Shown in pieces: positions 13,302 through 16,237 of a DNA stretch of 16,237 nt. Within the stretch, counting starts at the first letter, position 1, and each line of letters opens with the position of its first letter. This DNA comes from Microcaldota archaeon (GTDB lineage Archaea > Micrarchaeota > Micrarchaeia > Anstonellales > Anstonellaceae), in NCBI GenBank assembly GCA_026396355.1, contig JAPLWY010000044.1, positions 1 to 16,237 of the forward strand, in the 5' to 3' direction. The notes beneath the pieces are model-generated. The model made no database searches. It had not been told where the DNA came from and worked only from the letters and a program-made list of their open reading frames with translations. The position numbers were made by a program, and so were the translations under genes.

Positions 13302-14176
13302 TCAAAGGCAAGTCAATATTCTCGCAGAGTCATGCTCGATTACCACTGTGTGCTCGAACTGCGAAACCAGCCCCTTGCCAGTGTCCCGCAGCACCGGGTA
13401 TGGATGGAGCGCGCCGGCATTGAGAAGCTCCCGCAGCGCCGCATTGAGCGTGATTTTCGAATTGAAAAGCCCGAGAATATCTCAACTTGCGAGGTGTCCG
13501 ACACCCTGCCAGAGCCGGCCGAGGCAAAAGGCTCGATTGCAAACACGTCCCCCTCGCAAAGTTCATACCCTCCCTCCATCGCAATGTTGGGTATTTCCTC
13601 GCCTGCATGCAAAATATAAGGCTCAATCTTGTGGCCAGTGAGGTTCTCAATCGGCCTGAAGCCCCGCGAAACTATCTCTTTTTCTATTGCGGCTCCAACT
13701 TTTCCTACTGAAACTCCTGGCTTTGCAGTTGCAATCGCAGCCTCAAGCGCGGTTTTTGCCGCCTCGCAAAGCTTGCCCTGCCGGTCAGACAGGTCCACTG
13801 TGATTGCGGTGTCCCCAATACAGCCGTCAAAATGCACGCCAAGGTCGATTTTCACCAGGTCGGTTTCCCCGACCAGTATCTGGCTGCCTGCTTCAGGGGT
13901 GAAGTGCGCAGCAATCTCATTTATCGAAATATTGGTGGGGAATGCCGGCCTTCCGCCGGTGTCCATTATCATCTTCTCAATCGACTCCACAATGTCCGTA
14001 TAAGACTCGCCAGGCATCACCAGCTTTGGCACTTCCTTAAGAACGCTAGCCGCGGCTTTCCCGGCTTTTCCGTAATTTTCCATCATCTTGGCAATCGCTT
14101 CCGCGTCATCCTCATGCGTGTGCTCATGGTCATGCTCACTGTCAATATCCCCAGCCGCTTCATCAATGTTAGCCAT
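13302..14176 (-). CDS. map: Methionine aminopeptidase, type II, with a -1 frame disruption
   Basis: This enzyme removes the initiator methionine from new proteins. Metal ligands in the first frame are Asp111 (KIDLG), Asp122 (GDTA), His182 (LTGHKIEPYILHAG) and Glu215 (AIEPFAS); HFTP at 91-94 is also typical. After QVEIFSG the frame runs into unrelated sequence and stops at 13340. In the -1 frame the expected ending appears (LNAALRELLNAGALHPYPVL ... LVSQFEHTVVIEHDSARILT), including the last metal ligand Glu in QFEHTV, and stops at 13302. One extra base in the AAAA run (13465-13468 plus strand) would give an intact 291-residue enzyme, the usual archaeal length. The N-terminus has an unusual acidic/His-rich stretch (DSEHDHEHTHEDD, 12-24). 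The start at 14176 fits the TATA box at 14207-14214; an open frame upstream is ignored. First gene of the operon. Confidence 0.9.
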
Positions 14177-14206
14177 AAATATCCCGCAATATTTGACATC
14201 CTCAGG

Positions 14207-14214
14207 TTTATAAG
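14207..14214. promoter_or_regulatory. Near-palindromic TATA box shared by divergent genes
   Basis: TTTATAAG contains the palindrome TTATAA and can be read on both strands. Plus strand: the centre is about 26 bases before the ATG at 14236, implying a leaderless transcript. Minus strand (CTTATAAA): it is about 35 bases before the aminopeptidase ATG at 14176, implying a leader of about ten bases. No second equally good TATA box is seen between the genes. Confidence 0.5.
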
Positions 14215-14235
14215 CACAAGGCAAGACAGATATCC

Positions 14236-14703
14236 ATGGCAGCGCGAAGAGAGCATGGCAAAAGCAAAGAAAAAACCGGGCAAACAAAAGGCGAGCGCAC
14301 CTCATCTTCAAAACAAGAGGCGGACGGCGAGCGCATTCCGTCTCAAAAGCAAGCGAATCTTGAACCGGGCGACTGCCTCTTGTGCGGCAAGGAAACACGG
14401 GGCACTCCTGCAAGGCAGGATTTGCCCATAATTGCGGCAAGAAAATTGCGCGCACTTTTCAAATTGCAAAAAAGCCACACCATAGCCTGCCCACTGCACC
14501 TTGCAGATGCGAATGCAAAGCGCGCCAAGTTCGAAAAGTCCAGACGGAACTACGCGATTCTTGCAGCATTCCTCTTCATTGCAGTGATTTTGGGCACCTT
14601 TGCTTCCGGGCAGTTTGGCTTTGGGGAAATAATCGCAGCGCTTGCAGTCGCCCTTTTCACGCTTTCAATTTCCGCTTTTTACTATTACCCAAAATTCGAC
14701 TGA
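14236..14703 (+). CDS. Two-TM protein with a CxxC...CxxH zinc-finger-like motif
   Basis: I do not recognise this 155-residue protein. The first 45 residues are polar and Lys/Glu/Ser-rich, with low complexity. A possible metal site follows: Cys47-LL-Cys50 and, 35 residues later, Cys85-PL-His88. Two hydrophobic helices (about 107-123 and 130-149) end the protein, separated by a short Gly-rich turn (SGQFGFGE), so the N-terminal domain probably faces the cytoplasm. The start at 14236 matches the TATA spacing for a leaderless mRNA. The gene is divergent from the aminopeptidase operon and is followed 50 bases later by a secretion-like gene with its own promoter. Confidence 0.7.
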   Translation: MAARREHGKSKEKTGQTKGERTSSSKQEADGERIPSQKQANLEPGDCLLCGKETRGTPARQDLPIIAARKLRALFKLQKSHTIACPLHLADANAKRAKFEKSRRNYAILAAFLFIAVILGTFASGQFGFGEIIAALAVALFTLSISAFYYYPKFD

Positions 14704-14729
14704 TTTTGAGGCGGCGGTTCGTCATAAGA

Positions 14730-14737
14730 TATTTAAA
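14730..14737 (+). promoter_or_regulatory. TATA box for the VirB6/TrbL-like genes
   Basis: TATTTAAA is centred about 20-26 bases before the ATGs at 14754 and 14760. The spacing fits a leaderless mRNA starting at or near 14760, and no SD is visible. Confidence 0.6.
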
Positions 14738-14753
14738 CATCACATCCATAGCC

Positions 14754-16031
14754 ATGTGCATGGGTGCGGGGGCCAGTCCAAAAGCATTATTGCTATCCTT
14801 CTTCGCGCTAATTTTGCTGTCCAACCCGGTTCACGCAGCAACCGGGAACTGGTATGACAGCTTGTATGTATGGCTGGCGGTCGCAGTGGCAATTTCCTCC
14901 ACTGTGATCGGGCTTGCCTATATGGTTGCCAAGCTCTTCGAGCTGCAGGTGCTTGAGGCATGGTCAAAAATCGAGCTGTCAGAGCTTATGACAAGCATAG
15001 TGATCGCGGTCTTTTGCGTCGGGCTGATTGCATCCGTGAATTCAGCGGCGCAGTTCCTCACAGGCCAGCACGGCACCGGGCAGCAAGGGGATGTAAGCGC
15101 GATTGCGCAGAATTTCCTCAACAACAGCGTCTATGCGGACGGAAAAACGATTTATTCAGCGCTTGGCGAAGCATATTTCCGCGTTGCCAAAATCTCCTCG
15201 TTTTCCTACACTGCCGGGCTTTCCATCTCGGTTGCCAGCGCAAGCTATTCAGAATCCCCGGCAGGCGGACTGTTTGCGCTTGGAACTGAAATAAGCCAAG
15301 GCATGGACTCGGTTGCGAATTTCATGCTTCTCGCAGCCTCGCAGGCAGCCTTCCTGATATTCTTCAGCAATGCCGCAACCATAATGCTTCCGGTCGGGAT
15401 TTTCCTGCGCTCGTTCTCCTTCACGCGCAAAATCGGGGCAGTGGTGCTTGCCGGAGTGATTGCCAGCTCGGTGATTTACCCTGCCAGCTTCCTGATATCG
15501 CAAGACGTTTACAAGACATTCAGGTCCGAAATGATGAACGACGCCAACCAGCTGGTTGCAAACCTTCCAGCGCTTCGCAACCCTCCCTCCACCGAGCTCA
15601 TTTGCAACCCGTGGCAGCAGGCAATAGTGCAAAGCCCGGTGCCCCTGGTAGGCGGGGAAATCGGATGGTATCTCATAACCTGCCCGGTGGCCTGCGCCGC
15701 ATCCGCAATCGGAGGCGGCTTTGGCGCCTGCATGGAGAGCTGCAAGCAGATAGTCGCATTGATTTTCACAATACTGAAAGCGGTAATGCCGATAATCGAC
15801 TATGGCGCCTCAATCGCCCCCTATAGGTTCGGCACCATCACGATAGGCAACCTGATGACGAATTATTTTGAACCGGTTTATGCCTATGCGCTTCCCACAG
15901 TGACCAAGTACGCCATTCTTTCAATAGTGACTTTCCTGATTCCGCTCATATTCACAATGTCCATGCTGCGCAGCCTCGCAGTCGCATTCGGGGGCGAGCC
16001 GCAGCTCTACGGGCTTTCGAAGCTGGTTTGA
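14754..16031 (+). CDS. Polytopic membrane protein, VirB6/TrbL-like
   Basis: This 425-residue protein has a signal peptide (KALLLSFFALILLSNPVHA, cleaved near 28) and then about six to seven transmembrane helices. The first includes AISSTVIGLAYMVAKLF, followed by an amphipathic helix rich in acids. Later ones include MTSIVIAVFCVGLIAS, the paired helices around SNAATIMLPVGIFLRSFSFTRKIG, a Cys-rich segment (CPVACAASAIGGGFGACMESC) and a C-terminal helix ending in MLRSLAVAFGGEPQLYGL. This layout resembles the polytopic VirB6/TrbL family of type IV secretion systems and related archaeal proteins; the assignment is from architecture and is tentative. The start could be 14754 or 14760, both ATG and in frame. 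The TATA box at 14730-14737 favours a leaderless start. The stop overlaps the next ATG (TGATG), so translation is coupled. Confidence 0.75.
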   Translation: MCMGAGASPKALLLSFFALILLSNPVHAATGNWYDSLYVWLAVAVAISSTVIGLAYMVAKLFELQVLEAWSKIELSELMTSIVIAVFCVGLIASVNSAAQFLTGQHGTGQQGDVSAIAQNFLNNSVYADGKTIYSALGEAYFRVAKISSFSYTAGLSISVASASYSESPAGGLFALGTEISQGMDSVANFMLLAASQAAFLIFFSNAATIMLPVGIFLRSFSFTRKIGAVVLAGVIASSVIYPASFLISQDVYKTFRSEMMNDANQLVANLPALRNPPSTELICNPWQQAIVQSPVPLVGGEIGWYLITCPVACAASAIGGGFGACMESCKQIVALIFTILKAVMPIIDYGASIAPYRFGTITIGNLMTNYFEPVYAYALPTVTKYAILSIVTFLIPLIFTMSMLRSLAVAFGGEPQLYGLSKLV

Positions 16032-16237
16032 TGAAATTCCATTTTGCATTGCTTTGCACACTGGCGCTTTTCTGCGCGGTCCACGCAGACAATCCCATCC
16101 CCGCTCCCACCTGCGATGCGGGCGGCTTTTCCAGCTCATTCGCATTTGTTGCAGTGGTGCTTGCCGTTGTATCCGCAGCAATAGGGCTTGCCTACATGTA
16201 CTCAAAGGCGCGCGAAGACCCGGCACTTGCAGTCTGG
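16031..16237 (+). CDS. Partial secreted/membrane protein related to the upstream gene
   Basis: Only the first 69 residues are present; the gene continues past the window end. It begins with a signal peptide (MKFHFALLCTLALFCAVHA-D), a short loop with one Cys, and a transmembrane helix containing SAAIGLAYMYSKA. This matches SSTVIGLAYMVAK at the same place in the upstream protein, including the following acidic stretch and a Trp (ALAVW versus VLEAW). The two are probably paralogues from a tandem duplication, acting as parts of one membrane complex. The ATG overlaps the previous stop codon by one base. Confidence 0.7.
   Translation, partial: MKFHFALLCTLALFCAVHADNPIPAPTCDAGGFSSSFAFVAVVLAVVSAAIGLAYMYSKAREDPALAVW

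Noticed and set aside
12701..13641. Several long plus-strand open frames opposite the methyltransferase and aminopeptidase genes
   Set aside because: They are antisense shadows of clearly identified genes and have Arg/Pro/Ser-rich, non-protein-like composition.
14177..14455. Open frame extending upstream of methionine aminopeptidase
   Set aside because: It crosses the TATA box and the divergent gene at 14236, and its residues do not belong to the family. ATG 14176 fits the promoter.
14382..14753. Upstream extension of the VirB6/TrbL-like ORF
   Set aside because: It overlaps the 14236-14703 gene in another frame and passes through the TATA box. The signal peptide begins after ATG 14754.
1..16237. 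CRISPR array, transposase or integrase genes, rRNA
   Set aside because: No regularly spaced repeats, transposase or integrase motifs, or rRNA-like sequence were seen. The only exact repeats noted are the 50-bp duplication, the 18-bp module match and the 10-base intron junction.

Overview
The window looks like a piece of an archaeal chromosome, probably from a metagenome. The evidence is an archaeal RNA polymerase subunit K, a type II methionine aminopeptidase, a Dim1/KsgA rRNA methyltransferase, an intron-containing tRNA gene, and TATA boxes about 25-30 bases before start codons, several of which imply leaderless mRNAs. The small membrane proteins and VirB6/TrbL-like proteins suggest a DPANN-type lineage (Diapherotrites- or Micrarchaeota-like), but that placement is an inference.

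Left part (1-10219): an accessory-looking block of exported or unrecognised proteins. Two minus-strand genes encode a predicted lipoprotein (28-1449) and a secreted protein with duplicated modules (1501-2724). They diverge from a plus-strand three-gene cluster: a 1007-residue unknown protein (2901-5924), a 567-residue protein whose C-terminal half looks like beta-barrel strands (5932-7635), and a Cys/Asn-rich secreted protein with CARDB/Ig-like domains (7650-10219). The last is split into two frames by an exact 50-bp tandem duplication. The two internal junctions of the cluster have G-rich Shine-Dalgarno (SD) sequences abutting the preceding stop codon, so it probably forms one operon. I recognise no described system here.

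Middle (10291-12154): a transglutaminase-like but catalytically degenerate protein, rpoK, and a tRNA-Arg(UCG) gene that contains two introns. One is at the canonical 37/38 site and one is in the T-loop. Both 5' junctions carry the same 10-base sequence. The next open frame, a single-pass membrane protein, has its only in-frame ATG codons at or inside the second tRNA intron.

Right part (12184-16237): a minus-strand housekeeping operon (methionine aminopeptidase, rRNA dimethyltransferase, small membrane protein), with a one-base frameshift in the aminopeptidase. A divergent two-TM Cys-rich protein shares a near-palindromic TATA box with that operon. Then come two tandem signal-peptide-bearing membrane proteins resembling archaeal VirB6/TrbL-like secretion components; the second runs off the window.

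The strongest observations are the two-intron tRNA and its repeated splice-junction sequence. Two frame disruptions (9022 region and 13465-13468) could be real mutations or assembly errors and should be checked against reads.
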